From Bauldia sp. (GTDB lineage: Bacteria; Pseudomonadota; Alphaproteobacteria; Rhizobiales; Kaistiaceae), in contig JAHCJY010000003.1 of the NCBI GenBank assembly GCA_026126065.1, positions 372,001 to 436,000 on the forward strand: a stretch of DNA of 64,000 nt, in the 5' to 3' direction. The number at the start of each line of letters is the position of its first letter. Within the stretch, counting starts at the first letter, position 1. The position numbers and the translations under genes are program-made. This document shows positions 8,545-16,727 of this stretch, in pieces. Under the pieces are notes generated by a model, which searched no databases, was not told the origin of the DNA, and was given only the letters and a program-made list of their open reading frames with translations.

Positions 8545-9510
8545 GTGACTGAGCCTGCCGAGTATCCCGTTCCCAGCGCCCCGCTTGCCGAGGAACTCGC
8601 TGGCAGCATCCGCGAGCCGGTGCTGGTGCTGGACTATGCGCGGAACGTCCGGTGGGCGAACAAGCCCTTCTATGCCGCGTTCGGCCTCTCGCCATCGACG
8701 GTCGAGGGCTGCGCCCTCAAGGACATTGGTGGTGGTCTCGGCTGGAACGACGAGACGCTGGGGATACGCCTGGCTGCGCTTTCCGGTGGCGGACCGGCTG
8801 CCGAGACGATCTTGCTGCCGCGCGGTTTTGACCCGATCGGCCGGCGGAGCTTCAGCATCCATGCACGCCGTGTCGACCGGCTGAACATGCTCATCCTGGT
8901 CGTTGACGACGTCACCGAGCGGCAGGCCGCCACCACGCGCACCGACGCGCTGCTGGCGGAGGTGGCGCACCGCGCCAAGAACATCCTCGCCGTCGTCCAG
9001 TCGCTCGCCTACCAGACTACGGCCACGACCGTTGACGCCTTCCGCATGTCGCTCATCGGGCGCATCAAGGCGCTGGCGCTTGCCCAGGGCGCCCTGATCG
9101 AGACGCAATGGCAGGGCGCCGAACTGTCCGGGCTCGTCTCGTCGGTGGTCAACGCGCACAATGCCGAGGACACGGAAGTCGTCGTCGAGGGGCCTTCGGT
9201 GCGTCTGTCCTCGCTGCAGGCGACCACGTTCGCCCTCATCATCAACGAACTGGCGTCGAACGCGCTGAAGCACGGCGCGATGTCGACCCCCTCCGGAAAG
9301 GTTGCCATCACCTGGGACAGAAAGGGCGACCGGCTCATTCTCGACTGGCGCGAAAGGGGCGGGCCGAAGGTCAGCGAGGAAGCCAGCGACGCCGGTTTCG
9401 GCACCACGCTGATCCGGCGCGCCGCCGCGCTTCAGCTCGGCGGCAGCGCCGACATTGCCTTCGAGCCCGCGGGGCTTTCATGCCATATCGAACTCGCTCT
9501 TACTGAATGA
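8545..9510 (+). CDS. Cytosolic PAS-HWE family sensor histidine kinase
   Basis: A kinase of about 321 residues with no membrane segment. An N-terminal PAS-like domain (about 14-127) is followed by an HWE-type phosphoacceptor region (EVAHRAKNILAVVQSL, His142) and a divergent ATPase domain with N-box NELASNALKHG and the family WxE motif (DWRERGGP). HWE kinases commonly feed PhyR-type or single-domain receivers. The open frame begins at a GTG at 8509 that overlaps the csbD stop codon; I prefer the GTG at 8545 because AGGA lies 9 bases ahead and the family N-terminus fits. A single-domain receiver follows after about 19 bases, forming a pair. Confidence 0.88.
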   Translation: MTEPAEYPVPSAPLAEELAGSIREPVLVLDYARNVRWANKPFYAAFGLSPSTVEGCALKDIGGGLGWNDETLGIRLAALSGGGPAAETILLPRGFDPIGRRSFSIHARRVDRLNMLILVVDDVTERQAATTRTDALLAEVAHRAKNILAVVQSLAYQTTATTVDAFRMSLIGRIKALALAQGALIETQWQGAELSGLVSSVVNAHNAEDTEVVVEGPSVRLSSLQATTFALIINELASNALKHGAMSTPSGKVAITWDRKGDRLILDWRERGGPKVSEEASDAGFGTTLIRRAAALQLGGSADIAFEPAGLSCHIELALTE

Positions 9511-9529
9511 GAAGGTTGCCCGACCGCCC

Positions 9530-9901
9530 GTGAACCCTGAGAACGCCCGTGTTCTGATCGTTGAGGACGACGCCCTCGTCGCCATGGAAATGGAGGCGCG
9601 GGTGGCGACGTTCGGCTGCACCGTGCTCGGCCCGGCTCCAACCATCGCGCACGCCCACCGCCTTCTCGACCAGTTTCGCCCGGATGCCGCCCTCCTCGAC
9701 GTGAACGTCTGCGGCGAGCGCGTCACCCCCATCGCCGTCCGCCTGCGCGCGATGGGCGTCCCCTACGTGCTCATCACCGGCTACGCTCGGCTTGCGTTCG
9801 AGGAACCCGAGCTCCAGGTGACCAAGCTGTCGAAGCCCATTGCCGAAGCGGAACTGACACGCACGCTCCGCCGCCTTCTCAACCCCGCGCCGGCCGGGTA
9901 G
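9530..9901 (+). CDS. Single-domain response regulator
   Basis: A receiver domain only, about 123 residues, with acidic residues in LIVEDDALV, phosphoacceptor Asp57 in AALLDVNVCGE, the conserved Thr in VLITGYA, and Lys in KLSKPIAEAE. With no output domain it probably acts as a phosphate sink or modulator of the neighbouring HWE kinase or of PhyR (inference). The frame is open from 9455 inside the kinase gene; the GTG at 9530 gives a normal domain start and has GAGAAGG about 14 bases upstream. Confidence 0.88.
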   Translation: MNPENARVLIVEDDALVAMEMEARVATFGCTVLGPAPTIAHAHRLLDQFRPDAALLDVNVCGERVTPIAVRLRAMGVPYVLITGYARLAFEEPELQVTKLSKPIAEAELTRTLRRLLNPAPAG

Positions 9902-9913
9902 ACCCCGCTTGCG

Positions 9914-9966
9914 GGAATGGCTCGGGCGAGCCCATTCCAATGTCCACGGGGGGCTTGCGCCCCCCG
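9914..9966. terminator. Two hairpins between convergent genes
   Basis: GGAATGG (9914-9920) pairs with CCATTCC (9932-9938), and a second GC hairpin with six-G and six-C arms lies near 9947-9966. They fall between the stop codons of the receiver and the rnk-like gene. Neither is followed by a clear T-run. Confidence 0.45.
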
Positions 9967-9972
9967 CAGAGT

Positions 9973-10404
9973 CTATGCGGCCAGCGGCCCCGGCCCGTCG
10001 CCGCCCGGGCGGTTGCGGACCTGAACCACTGTCAGGGCCTGCCGCCGTCCGTCGCGCGTCCGATAGGAAATGGACTGGCCTTCGCGGAGACCGAGCAGCG
10101 CCACTCCCACCGGGGTCATGACCGAGATGCGGCCGAGGCTGATGTCCGCCTCCCCAGGGAAGACGAGCCGGATCGTGCGCTCGTCGCCGCCGCTGTTCCG
10201 GTAGCGGACCAGGGATCCCATCCTGACGACGTTCTTCGGGATCGCCTCGTCGGCAACGATCATTGCCCGTTCAAGCTCGTGGAGAAGCCATTCGGCGTCG
10301 TCCTCGGGATGCGTCCCGGCGACGGCGAGGACGAACAGCTGGCGGTGTTCGTCCCGGCTGAGGACGATATCGGGCGTCAGGTTGAAGTCGGTGAGCTGGC
10401 TCAT
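9973..10404 (-). CDS. rnk: Rnk/GreA-family nucleoside diphosphate kinase regulator
   Basis: A 143-residue protein with the C-terminal GreA/GreB-like fold seen in Rnk. The family core is MGSLVRYRNSGGDERTIRLVFPGEAD, shown here in part, followed by ISVMTPVGVALLGLREGQS. Rnk-type proteins bind RNA polymerase near the secondary channel but lack the coiled coil that rescues arrested complexes. The N-terminal 50 residues are helical and short. The start codon has AGGAGG at a good distance. No EcfG-type promoter is seen. The symbol is a family-level assignment. Confidence 0.82.
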   Translation of the reverse strand: MSQLTDFNLTPDIVLSRDEHRQLFVLAVAGTHPEDDAEWLLHELERAMIVADEAIPKNVVRMGSLVRYRNSGGDERTIRLVFPGEADISLGRISVMTPVGVALLGLREGQSISYRTRDGRRQALTVVQVRNRPGGDGPGPLAA

Positions 10405-10685
10405 GGTGACAATGCCTCCTCAGCCGCAGGCATGGCCTCGGCGGGATGGAACGGAATGGTTTGATGACACCAGTGCGGAATTCCGCACATGCGCGACGCC
10501 CCGAGCCCGAGAGGCGTCGACGCTCGGACTCAGGGCAGCATTTTTGCGTCGGAACGGGTCCGAAGGATTTGCATCGGGGCTGCTCGCTCTGAGAAGCAAT
10601 CAATCTAGGTGGCAGCACCGCGAAATCAACCGCGACCCGATGCCCCCCATTGCCTCGAGATCGCCCCGGAGACCGTCCGTGGCTC

Positions 10686-12389
10686 CTATGGCGGGAAGCG
10701 CAGGCTGAAGGTCGTGCCGCGTTCGGGCCGGTCGATTTCGAGCGTGCCGCCGAGCTGCGTGGCGAGCGCCCGGATGACCTTCATCCCGAGGCCGGGATTG
10801 GCGGTGGGATCGAAGTTCTGCGGCAGGCCCTCGCCGTCGTCGGAGACCGCCAGCCGGAGCCGGTCGCCGTCCCGCTCGAGCGCGACGACCACGTTGACCG
10901 CGCCGCCGGTGGGCCCGTGCTTGACGGCGTTGGTGACGAGTTCGCACGCGATCAGACCGAGCGGGATGACCTTGTCCGGCGCGAGCATCTCGTCGACCGA
11001 ACGGACGGTGATCGATCCGCCGGCGGCCGGAAGACCGAGCGTCTCCCCGAGGTCATGCGCGAGATCGACGAGATAGGGCGCGACCTCGACGCTGTCGAGG
11101 CGCTGGCCGGAATAGAGCCGCTCATGCACCTTGGCGACGGCGGCGACACGCCCCTGGGCGGCGCTGAGGCTCGCCCGGGCGTCGGGGTCGGTCACGGTGG
11201 CAAGCTGGAGCGACACCATCGAAGAGACGAGTTGCAGCGAGTTCTTGATGCGGTGGTTCATCTCCCGCACCAGCATGTCCTTCTCGCCGATGAGCTGGTT
11301 GAGCTTCTCGTTCTGCTGCTGGAGCTCGGCGGCGTCGTTTTCGATCGAGCCGGCCATGGCATTGAAGGCTGTGGCAAGGTTCCGCAGCTCGGGCGCGGAC
11401 GGCCGGTCCGCTATGCGGACGGAGAGACTTCCGCTGCGAAGCCTTCCGGCCGCGTCGGCAAGGGCCTTCAACGGGCGCCGGATCGTGCTCTCGCCGACGA
11501 GCAGCGCGGCGATCGCGGCAAAGATGAACACGCCGAGCAGGATACCGATCCCGCGGCGGAGATTGCGGTCGGCGCTTTCGACGAGCTGCGGTACCGGGAT
11601 GCCGATGGCGACGAAGAGGCCTTGCTCGACGAGGAGGTCGGCCACCGCCCAGATCTGGCTGACGCCGTTGACCGCCTCGCTGCGGACGAGCCCCGCGCCG
11701 CCCGATTCGAGGGCGATCTCCGCCCGCACCGGTGCGAAGACGGCCTGGTCCACGGTCGCGTTGGCCGGCGTGCGGGCGAGGATCGCGCGGTCGGAATTGA
11801 AGATGACGCCGATGCCCGACGCCGGCAGTGTCGACTGCGCCATCGTATCGGAAAGGCCGTCGAGGTCGAGCGAGGCTATGGCGACCAGGGCGGCGCCCGC
11901 GCTTCCGGTCCGCGACGGCAGCGCCAGCGGCAGGATCAGTCGATTGCTGAACGCGCCCTGTCGCGGCGAGCCTATCGCGAGGGTACCCGTGGCCACGGCC
12001 TCCACGACCTCGCCCCTGTCGGACACATTCACGCCGACCGCCTCCGGGATCGAGCTGCACAGGATGTCTCCGTCGGGCGTTGCCAGGGCGAGGAGAGCGA
12101 AGGTCGCGTCGCTGTCGGCGATGGTGGCGAGGAGATCGTTGCAGTCGGGATCGGCGGTGCTGATCTCCTCGGCCGCACGAAGCACCGTGCTCATCACGTT
12201 TCGCGCCCGCAGGAAATACTGGTCCTGCTGCGCGGCGAGGAGCCGCGCGGAGCGCAGCAACTGGTCCTCGGCCGTGTCGAGGAGGTTGCGCCGCTGGTCG
12301 AGCGCACTCCACACATAAAGGAGGAGCACGGGCAGCGCCGCGATGGCGATGAGGAGAATCAGTCGTGCCGAGACGCTGAGGCGCTTCAC
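10686..12389 (-). CDS. Membrane sensor histidine kinase, HisKA_2 type (PhyK-like candidate)
   Basis: A 567-residue kinase with a first membrane helix (about 8-30), a periplasmic Cache-like region (about 35-275), a second helix (about 282-300), a HAMP domain, a coiled segment, a HisKA_2 phosphoacceptor (EMNHRIKNSLQLVSSM, His379) and a HATPase domain (CELVTNAVKHG, then PGLGMKVIRALATQLGG). HisKA_2/HWE kinases with this layout are the usual PhyR kinases beside nepR-ecfG. Here the gene follows a NepR-like gene by 40 bases on the same strand and lies divergent from nepR-ecfG, which makes it the best candidate for the PhyR kinase. That partnership is inferred from position. Confidence 0.9.
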   Translation of the reverse strand: MKRLSVSARLILLIAIAALPVLLLYVWSALDQRRNLLDTAEDQLLRSARLLAAQQDQYFLRARNVMSTVLRAAEEISTADPDCNDLLATIADSDATFALLALATPDGDILCSSIPEAVGVNVSDRGEVVEAVATGTLAIGSPRQGAFSNRLILPLALPSRTGSAGAALVAIASLDLDGLSDTMAQSTLPASGIGVIFNSDRAILARTPANATVDQAVFAPVRAEIALESGGAGLVRSEAVNGVSQIWAVADLLVEQGLFVAIGIPVPQLVESADRNLRRGIGILLGVFIFAAIAALLVGESTIRRPLKALADAAGRLRSGSLSVRIADRPSAPELRNLATAFNAMAGSIENDAAELQQQNEKLNQLIGEKDMLVREMNHRIKNSLQLVSSMVSLQLATVTDPDARASLSAAQGRVAAVAKVHERLYSGQRLDSVEVAPYLVDLAHDLGETLGLPAAGGSITVRSVDEMLAPDKVIPLGLIACELVTNAVKHGPTGGAVNVVVALERDGDRLRLAVSDDGEGLPQNFDPTANPGLGMKVIRALATQLGGTLEIDRPERGTTFSLRFPP

Positions 12390-12429
12390 GGGCTTCTTCC
12401 GGTGCGTGGCGCGGGACGCGGGCGCGGCG

Positions 12430-12639
12430 TCAGCCGTCCGTCTTCTTGGCGTCGGCGTCGCCGCTCAGCCTGCGGACCAGGTCGGCGAGGTCCGCCGGCA
12501 CGGGTTCCGAAAGCAGGCCGTCATACATCGTCCGAAGCTTCTGGCCGATCGCGGCGGCGACGAGTGGATCGGTCCGACCGGAACGGCGTGCCGCCTTCTC
12601 CCCCTTCGGCTTCTCCGCGGCCTTGTCGCTCACGATCAC
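12430..12639 (-). CDS. Second NepR-like anti-sigma factor
   Basis: A 69-residue protein with the NepR core IGQKLRTMYDGLLSEPVP near residues 31-48, followed by ADLADLVRRL. NepR binds EcfG-type sigma factors and is titrated by phosphorylated PhyR. The start is GTG at 12639, with GAGGGAA upstream. It shares the core with the NepR at 12867 but differs in both flanks, so it is a paralogue rather than a recent duplicate. It is probably in an operon with the sensor kinase. Whether it binds the same sigma factor cannot be told. Confidence 0.85.
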   Translation of the reverse strand: MIVSDKAAEKPKGEKAARRSGRTDPLVAAAIGQKLRTMYDGLLSEPVPADLADLVRRLSGDADAKKTDG

Positions 12640-12813
12640 TGTTTCCCTCGCGGTCGGCGCCCCGCCGCCGCGGCCAAAGGAGACGGTGGTTTCCCCCTCG
12701 CGTCAAGCCGGAATGGCCCGCCGCCGCCCGTTGACAGCCCAAATGCGGGAACGCGACTGTTGCTCGCGGGCAACAATCCGGGCCGTGCGCCGCAGTGGGG
12801 TCAAGCTGTCGCG

Positions 12814-12838
12814 GGAACCGGCACGGCCCCGCGACGTT
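12814..12838 (+). promoter_or_regulatory. EcfG-type promoter of nepR-ecfG
   Basis: GGAAC (12814-12818), 16-base spacer, CGTT (12835-12838). Autoregulation of nepR-ecfG is common. The expected start near 12845 makes the ATG at 12846 nearly leaderless, which favours the ATG at 12867 as the real start of nepR. Confidence 0.87.
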
Positions 12839-12866
12839 TGGTGGCATGTCACAAGAGCCTGAAATC

Positions 12867-13079
12867 ATGACGCAACGGAACGCGAAGCTGGCACGGGACC
12901 TGCGCAACGTGACCGCATCGGGCGCCAGGCGGACGCCTGCGCGGGAGGCTGACTGGATCGGTCGGAAGCTCAACCAGGTGTACAATCAGACACTTGCCGA
13001 GCCGCTGCCGCCGGAGTTCATGGCGCTGATCGAAGCGATCGGTGATCGCGAACGCGCCGAAGATTCGTCGAAGAGCTGA
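12867..13079 (+). CDS. nepR: NepR anti-sigma factor
   Basis: A 70-residue protein with the NepR core IGRKLNQVYNQTLAEPLPPE and the following FMALIEAI helix. It holds EcfG inactive until PhyR is phosphorylated. Two in-frame ATGs exist, at 12846 and 12867; I choose the second because of the promoter position and an AAGAG nine bases ahead. The ecfG gene starts 14 bases after its stop codon, the standard operon order. Confidence 0.92.
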   Translation: MTQRNAKLARDLRNVTASGARRTPAREADWIGRKLNQVYNQTLAEPLPPEFMALIEAIGDRERAEDSSKS

Positions 13080-13093
13080 GCCACATAATATCC

Positions 13094-13642
13094 ATGGCCA
13101 ACACCGCCCACGCCGACGACATGAGCGCGCAGCTGATTTCCGCGCTGCCGATGCTGCGCGCGTTTGCGCGTTCCCTTTCCGGTGACCGCGTCCGTGCCGA
13201 CGATCTCGTTCAGGAGACGATCGCCCGCGCCCTTGCCAACAAGGACAAGTTCACGCCCGGGACCAACCTCAACGCCTGGCTCGTGACGATTCTCCGCAAC
13301 CATTTCTACTCCGAGGGCCGCAAGCGGCGCCGCGAGGTCGAGGACGCCGATGGCCAGTTCGCCGGCTCGCTCGCCGAGCTCCCCGGCCAGGAAAGCCATC
13401 TCGAAATGGCCGACTTCATGAGGGCGCTGAACACTCTGGCCGACGAGCAGCGCGAGGCGCTGATCCTCGTCGGCGCAAGCGGGTTCTCGTACGAGGACGC
13501 GGCGGAGATTTGCGGCGTGCGCGTCGGCACGATCAAGAGCCGCGTGTCCCGCGCCCGCGTCCGCCTCCTCGAGATCCTCGCGGCAACGCCAACAGGGTCG
13601 GCGGGCGCGGACCTCGGTTCGCTCCCCGCGATGCGCGGCTAG
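13094..13642 (+). CDS. ecfG: EcfG family general stress sigma factor
   Basis: A 182-residue ECF sigma factor. The sigma-2 region runs from about 15 to 80 (RADDLVQETIARAL, then NLNAWLVTILRNHFYSE), and sigma-4 from about 105 to 165 (LVGASGFSYEDAAEICGV and VGTIKSRVSRAR, the -35 recognition helix). It directs RNA polymerase to GGAAC-N16/17-CGTT promoters, several of which occur in this window. Co-transcribed with nepR. An internal ATG at 13121 is an alternative start; no clear ribosome site distinguishes them. Confidence 0.95.
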   Translation: MANTAHADDMSAQLISALPMLRAFARSLSGDRVRADDLVQETIARALANKDKFTPGTNLNAWLVTILRNHFYSEGRKRRREVEDADGQFAGSLAELPGQESHLEMADFMRALNTLADEQREALILVGASGFSYEDAAEICGVRVGTIKSRVSRARVRLLEILAATPTGSAGADLGSLPAMRG

Positions 13643-13682
13643 GCTGCACCGCCGCCCTTCACCTTCGCAGCGCGCCCGTCAG

Positions 13683-14150
13683 CTAGTGCGCGTGGCTGTG
13701 CGCCATCGCATTGGCCGGCTCGACCAGCACATGGATCGTGACCTCGCCGGCGATGGCAAAGGAGAGCGTCAACTCGATCTCGGTCCCCACGGCCAGAGCT
13801 TCGGCCACGCCGTGCAGCATGAGACCGAGGCCGCCCGGATCGAACGAGAAGGCGCCCGTCGGGATTTCGACCGGGCCGACCGCGACCGTTCCGATCACCC
13901 CGCCTTCGAGCGTCAGCCCGACGATTTCGGCCGCGGCCGCGACGGGCGCGGCCACCGACAGCAGCGTGTCGGCCGGCCCGGTGTTGATGAACTCCGCAAA
14001 GGCGAGCGTGTCGGCGCCGGCCTGGGCAGCGCGGACCCAGGGATGCTCGATCGTGAGTGCACCCGCGGTGAAGACGTGCTCATCGGTTTCCTGGGCGAGC
14101 GCGGCGGTGGAGAGGAGCCCGGCGAAGGCGAGCGCAAAGCTGTTTCTCAT
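13683..14150 (-). CDS. PCuAC-like periplasmic protein lacking most usual copper ligands
   Basis: A 155-residue exported protein: signal peptide (about 1-19, ending ALAQ) and a PCuAC-like domain (IEHPWVRAAQAGADTLAFAEF, then GGLGLMLHGVAEALAVG and LTLSFAIAGEVTI). In typical PCuAC copper chaperones the ligands are His and Met in a conserved H...M...HxM pattern. Here the His of the GGLHLML motif is Gly and the preceding His/Met positions are mostly replaced, but the C-terminus ends HSHAH, a possible metal site. It is the last gene of a four-gene operon with an ABC permease and ATPase 17 bases upstream, so a substrate-binding role for that transporter is possible (inference). Confidence 0.75.
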   Translation of the reverse strand: MRNSFALAFAGLLSTAALAQETDEHVFTAGALTIEHPWVRAAQAGADTLAFAEFINTGPADTLLSVAAPVAAAAEIVGLTLEGGVIGTVAVGPVEIPTGAFSFDPGGLGLMLHGVAEALAVGTEIELTLSFAIAGEVTIHVLVEPANAMAHSHAH

Positions 14151-14166
14151 TGAATTCTCCGGATGG

Positions 14167-15387
14167 TCACGTGTTGCGAAGCGCTTCGACCACCGGGCGG
14201 CGGTAGAGAAGCGCGGCGGGGAGGAGGGCCAGGAGCGCGCCGGCGGCGGCAAGCGCGAGCGCGAGGCTGACCTCGGTCCAGCCGATGCTGGAGGAAAGGG
14301 CGATGCCGCTCGCTTCGGACAGGAGCGAGGAGACCGTTCCGGAGAGCGCCGCGGCGACCGCAAGACCGAGCACGCTGCCAAGCGCGATCAGGCCGAAGCC
14401 GAACGACCACGCGACGGCGAAGACATAGGTCCGTGACGCCCCGAGCGCCCGGAGCACCGCAAACCGCTGGCGGTAGAGCTGCATCAGGATGAGGAGGCCG
14501 GCGAGCACGGCGGCGATCAGCAGCACCTCGGTCGCAATCGCGAGCACGCTCATCATCGCGCGCACGTCGCCAAGCAGATCGTACAACTGCACCAGCACCT
14601 CGGCCGGGAAGAACGCCATCGTGTCCGCCGTCCGGTAGGCGTTGCGGAGCCCGTAGGCGGCCGCGAGCGAGTCGGGGGCAACCACCGCGGCCGGTATCCC
14701 GGGCATGGTCAGAAGGTCGAACGGCGGGCCGATCGTGGTCCCGTCCCAGTCGGCCCCGTGGCCGGTGCCGAGATTGTGGACCATCCAGGTGAACTCGATC
14801 GGGACGACCACGGCGCGATCCCACGGCGAGCCGGTCGGCCGCATCCGGCCGACGACGGTCAATGCCTGGCCGTGCTGGGTCCCGTCGAGTTCGGCCTCGG
14901 CGCCGTGGCCGTGCGCGGCGCGGAAATTGTCGCCGATGTGGAGCGGCGAATCCCAGCCGACGATGGCCTCGGTCGGCACGGCGAACACCCGGCCTTCGGC
15001 GACGTCGCCGCCCGAGAGCCGGTTCACCAATGCCGCAATCGTGCCGACCACCGGATCGCCGTTCAGCGAATCGCCAAAGCCGATCGGGGCGACGAATGCG
15101 GCGCGCGGCTCGGCCATCAGGGCGCGGAGCGGCTCGCCGGTTATGAGTTCCACCGATCCCGACTGGAGGAAGACGACCCGGAGGAGAAGGTCGGTCTGGC
15201 TCGATGGGGCGGCGACGATGAGGTCGAATGCGTCCGCCGCCTGTGCGCCGCCGGCGCGGAGCGCGCGCTCCTGCGCGGTGATCGCCGCGCCGATGCCGAC
15301 AGCAAGCGCGATAAGCACGACGAATACGGCGGAGATTCCGGCGTGCCGCCGCGCCATCGCCAGGGAAAGGGGCAGCGGGTTCATCAT
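14167..15387 (-). CDS. ABC transporter permease, FtsX/MacB fold
   Basis: A 406-residue inner-membrane protein: one helix near 18-38, a large periplasmic domain (about 40-270), then three helices (about 280-305, 325-350, 372-395), the FtsX/LolC layout. FtsX-fold permeases usually work on envelope substrates rather than importing by classical binding proteins. The start overlaps the stop codon of the ATPase gene (ATGA type), so translation is coupled. Substrate unknown; the operon context (PCuAC-like and CPFC proteins) hints at metal or redox cargo. Confidence 0.88.
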   Translation of the reverse strand: MMNPLPLSLAMARRHAGISAVFVVLIALAVGIGAAITAQERALRAGGAQAADAFDLIVAAPSSQTDLLLRVVFLQSGSVELITGEPLRALMAEPRAAFVAPIGFGDSLNGDPVVGTIAALVNRLSGGDVAEGRVFAVPTEAIVGWDSPLHIGDNFRAAHGHGAEAELDGTQHGQALTVVGRMRPTGSPWDRAVVVPIEFTWMVHNLGTGHGADWDGTTIGPPFDLLTMPGIPAAVVAPDSLAAAYGLRNAYRTADTMAFFPAEVLVQLYDLLGDVRAMMSVLAIATEVLLIAAVLAGLLILMQLYRQRFAVLRALGASRTYVFAVAWSFGFGLIALGSVLGLAVAAALSGTVSSLLSEASGIALSSSIGWTEVSLALALAAAGALLALLPAALLYRRPVVEALRNT

Positions 15388-16061
15388 GCCGCCACCGCAG
15401 CTGCCTCGGCGAGGCGGCCGTGGCGGAGTGTGAACACGCTGTCGCCGGCATCGAGAACGGCGCGGTCGTGGCTGGCCACGAGCACGGTGCGGCCCTCGCT
15501 GGCGAGGCGCCGCAACGTGGCGATCAGGCTTTCCGCCGCCAGGGCGTCGAGCGAGGCGGTCGGCTCGTCCGCGAGGATCACCGGGGGGTCGAACAGGAGC
15601 GCCCGGGCAATCGCCACGCGCTGTCGCTCGCCGCGGGACAGAAGCTCGACCGAGCCGCGCGACACCGGCACGCCGAGATCGGCGAGGAGCTTTGCGGCGC
15701 GACCGGGGGCAAGGTCGGGCGCCGGTCCGAAGGTCGCCGCCAGGGCGACATTGGCCACCGCCGACAGCTCCGGAATGAGATGGAAATCCTGGAAGACGAT
15801 CCCGACGCGGTGGCGTCGCCACGCATCGCGGCGGCCTTCGGAAAGGGCGTAGATGTCCTGCCCGTCATGCATGACGCGCCCGCGCTGCGGCCGCAGGAGG
15901 CCGGCCAGGACATAGAGCAGCGTCGATTTCCCGGAGCCCGACGGGCCGGCGATCGCCGTCACGCGGCCGGGCGCCGGCGCAAAGCGCGGCACGTCGAGCA
16001 CCGTGAACGCGGCGCGCCCCGCATCGGCGAACGACAGGCCGATGTCCTCGGCGACGAGCAT
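15384..16061 (-). CDS. ABC transporter ATP-binding protein, LolD/MacB type
   Basis: A 225-residue ATPase with Walker A GPSGSGKSTLL, signature LSRGERQRVAIARAL, Walker B PPVILADEPTASLD and the switch His in VLVASHD. It overlaps the permease gene that follows by four bases and starts one base after the stop codon of the preceding gene, so all belong to one operon. It energises the FtsX-like permease. Confidence 0.93.
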   Translation of the reverse strand: MLVAEDIGLSFADAGRAAFTVLDVPRFAPAPGRVTAIAGPSGSGKSTLLYVLAGLLRPQRGRVMHDGQDIYALSEGRRDAWRRHRVGIVFQDFHLIPELSAVANVALAATFGPAPDLAPGRAAKLLADLGVPVSRGSVELLSRGERQRVAIARALLFDPPVILADEPTASLDALAAESLIATLRRLASEGRTVLVASHDRAVLDAGDSVFTLRHGRLAEAAAVAA

Positions 16062-16062
16062 C

Positions 16063-16500
16063 TCAGGCGCGCTCGAACGAGGCGTTCTCGAGCCGGATCA
16101 GGCTGACGAAGCCGGTCTCGGCATCGATCTCGAACCCGGTGTCGAGCCTGCCGCGGACGATGATCGGCCGGTTGAACGGCACGGCCGTGATGATGGTGGA
16201 GGTCAGGACGAGGACAATGTCGTCCGGCCACTGCGCCTCGGTCTCGCAGAACGGGCACGTCGCCATGGGCGACGCGGTCAGAACGAAGAAGCTCGCCTGC
16301 GCTTTCAGCGGCGGCGCCATGTAGCCGGTCATCTCGACCACGTCGCCGGTCAGACCCAGCGCCAGCGGCGAGAGCTGCGCCTCGCGCTCGTAGAGGTCGG
16401 TGAAGGCGAGTGGCGTCGCAGCAAAGGCGGAACGCGACAGCGGCACGAAGAAGGCTGCAGCGGCACCAAGAACCAGAACATCGCGCCGCTTCATCGTCAT
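16063..16500 (-). CDS. Exported protein with a CPFC motif, DUF3299-like
   Basis: A 145-residue protein with a Tat-like signal (MKRRDVLVLGAAAAFFVPL) cut near AFAA. The mature part has GYMAPPLKAQASFFVL followed by CPFC, resembling the DUF3299 family, members of which occur beside ABC transporters of the Zrg zinc-uptake type. The CPFC pair could bind metal or be redox active. First gene of the four-gene operon. Two in-frame ATGs (16500, 16494) precede the RR motif. The family assignment is from memory of the motif and the context, not a search. Confidence 0.7.
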   Translation of the reverse strand: MTMKRRDVLVLGAAAAFFVPLSRSAFAATPLAFTDLYEREAQLSPLALGLTGDVVEMTGYMAPPLKAQASFFVLTASPMATCPFCETEAQWPDDIVLVLTSTIITAVPFNRPIIVRGRLDTGFEIDAETGFVSLIRLENASFERA

Positions 16501-16630
16501 TCGTCTACTCCCGCCTGCAACAGAGACGGAACGCTATCGGCTGCAGGTCTCAGGCGTGTGACGGTTGGGTGGGATCTGGCCGAAGGGCGATGGGATCAAG
16601 CGGGCTTTGGAAGCATCAACGTCGAACCAC

Positions 16631-16665
16631 TTCTTCACCTCTCCCCGCAGGGGCGAGGTGAAGAA
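16631..16665. repeat. 35-base near-perfect palindrome
   Basis: TTCTTCACCTC on the left mirrors GAGGTGAAGAA on the right, with CCCC/GGGG inner arms around a GCA centre. It lies between the transporter operon and phoA, next to the phoA terminator, and resembles the palindromic intergenic elements dispersed in Rhizobiales genomes. Confidence 0.6.
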
Positions 16666-16699
16666 AGAAAGAGGGCGGAGCCTTGCGGCCCCGCCCCTC
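16661..16699 (-). terminator. Rho-independent terminator of alkaline phosphatase
   Basis: Read on the minus strand, a GC stem of about 12 base pairs (GAGGGGCGGGGCC with GGCTCCGCCCTC) around a GCAA loop is followed by TTTCTTTCTT, about 28 bases after the phoA stop codon. Confidence 0.85.
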
Positions 16700-16727
16700 G
16701 ATCAGCGTCGATGATAGTCGGCAGTGC

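Noticed and set aside
10650..12734. A 694-codon plus-strand open frame
   Set aside because: It covers the sensor kinase in antisense, rich in Arg, Asp and Gly as expected from shadow reading; no start context or motif.
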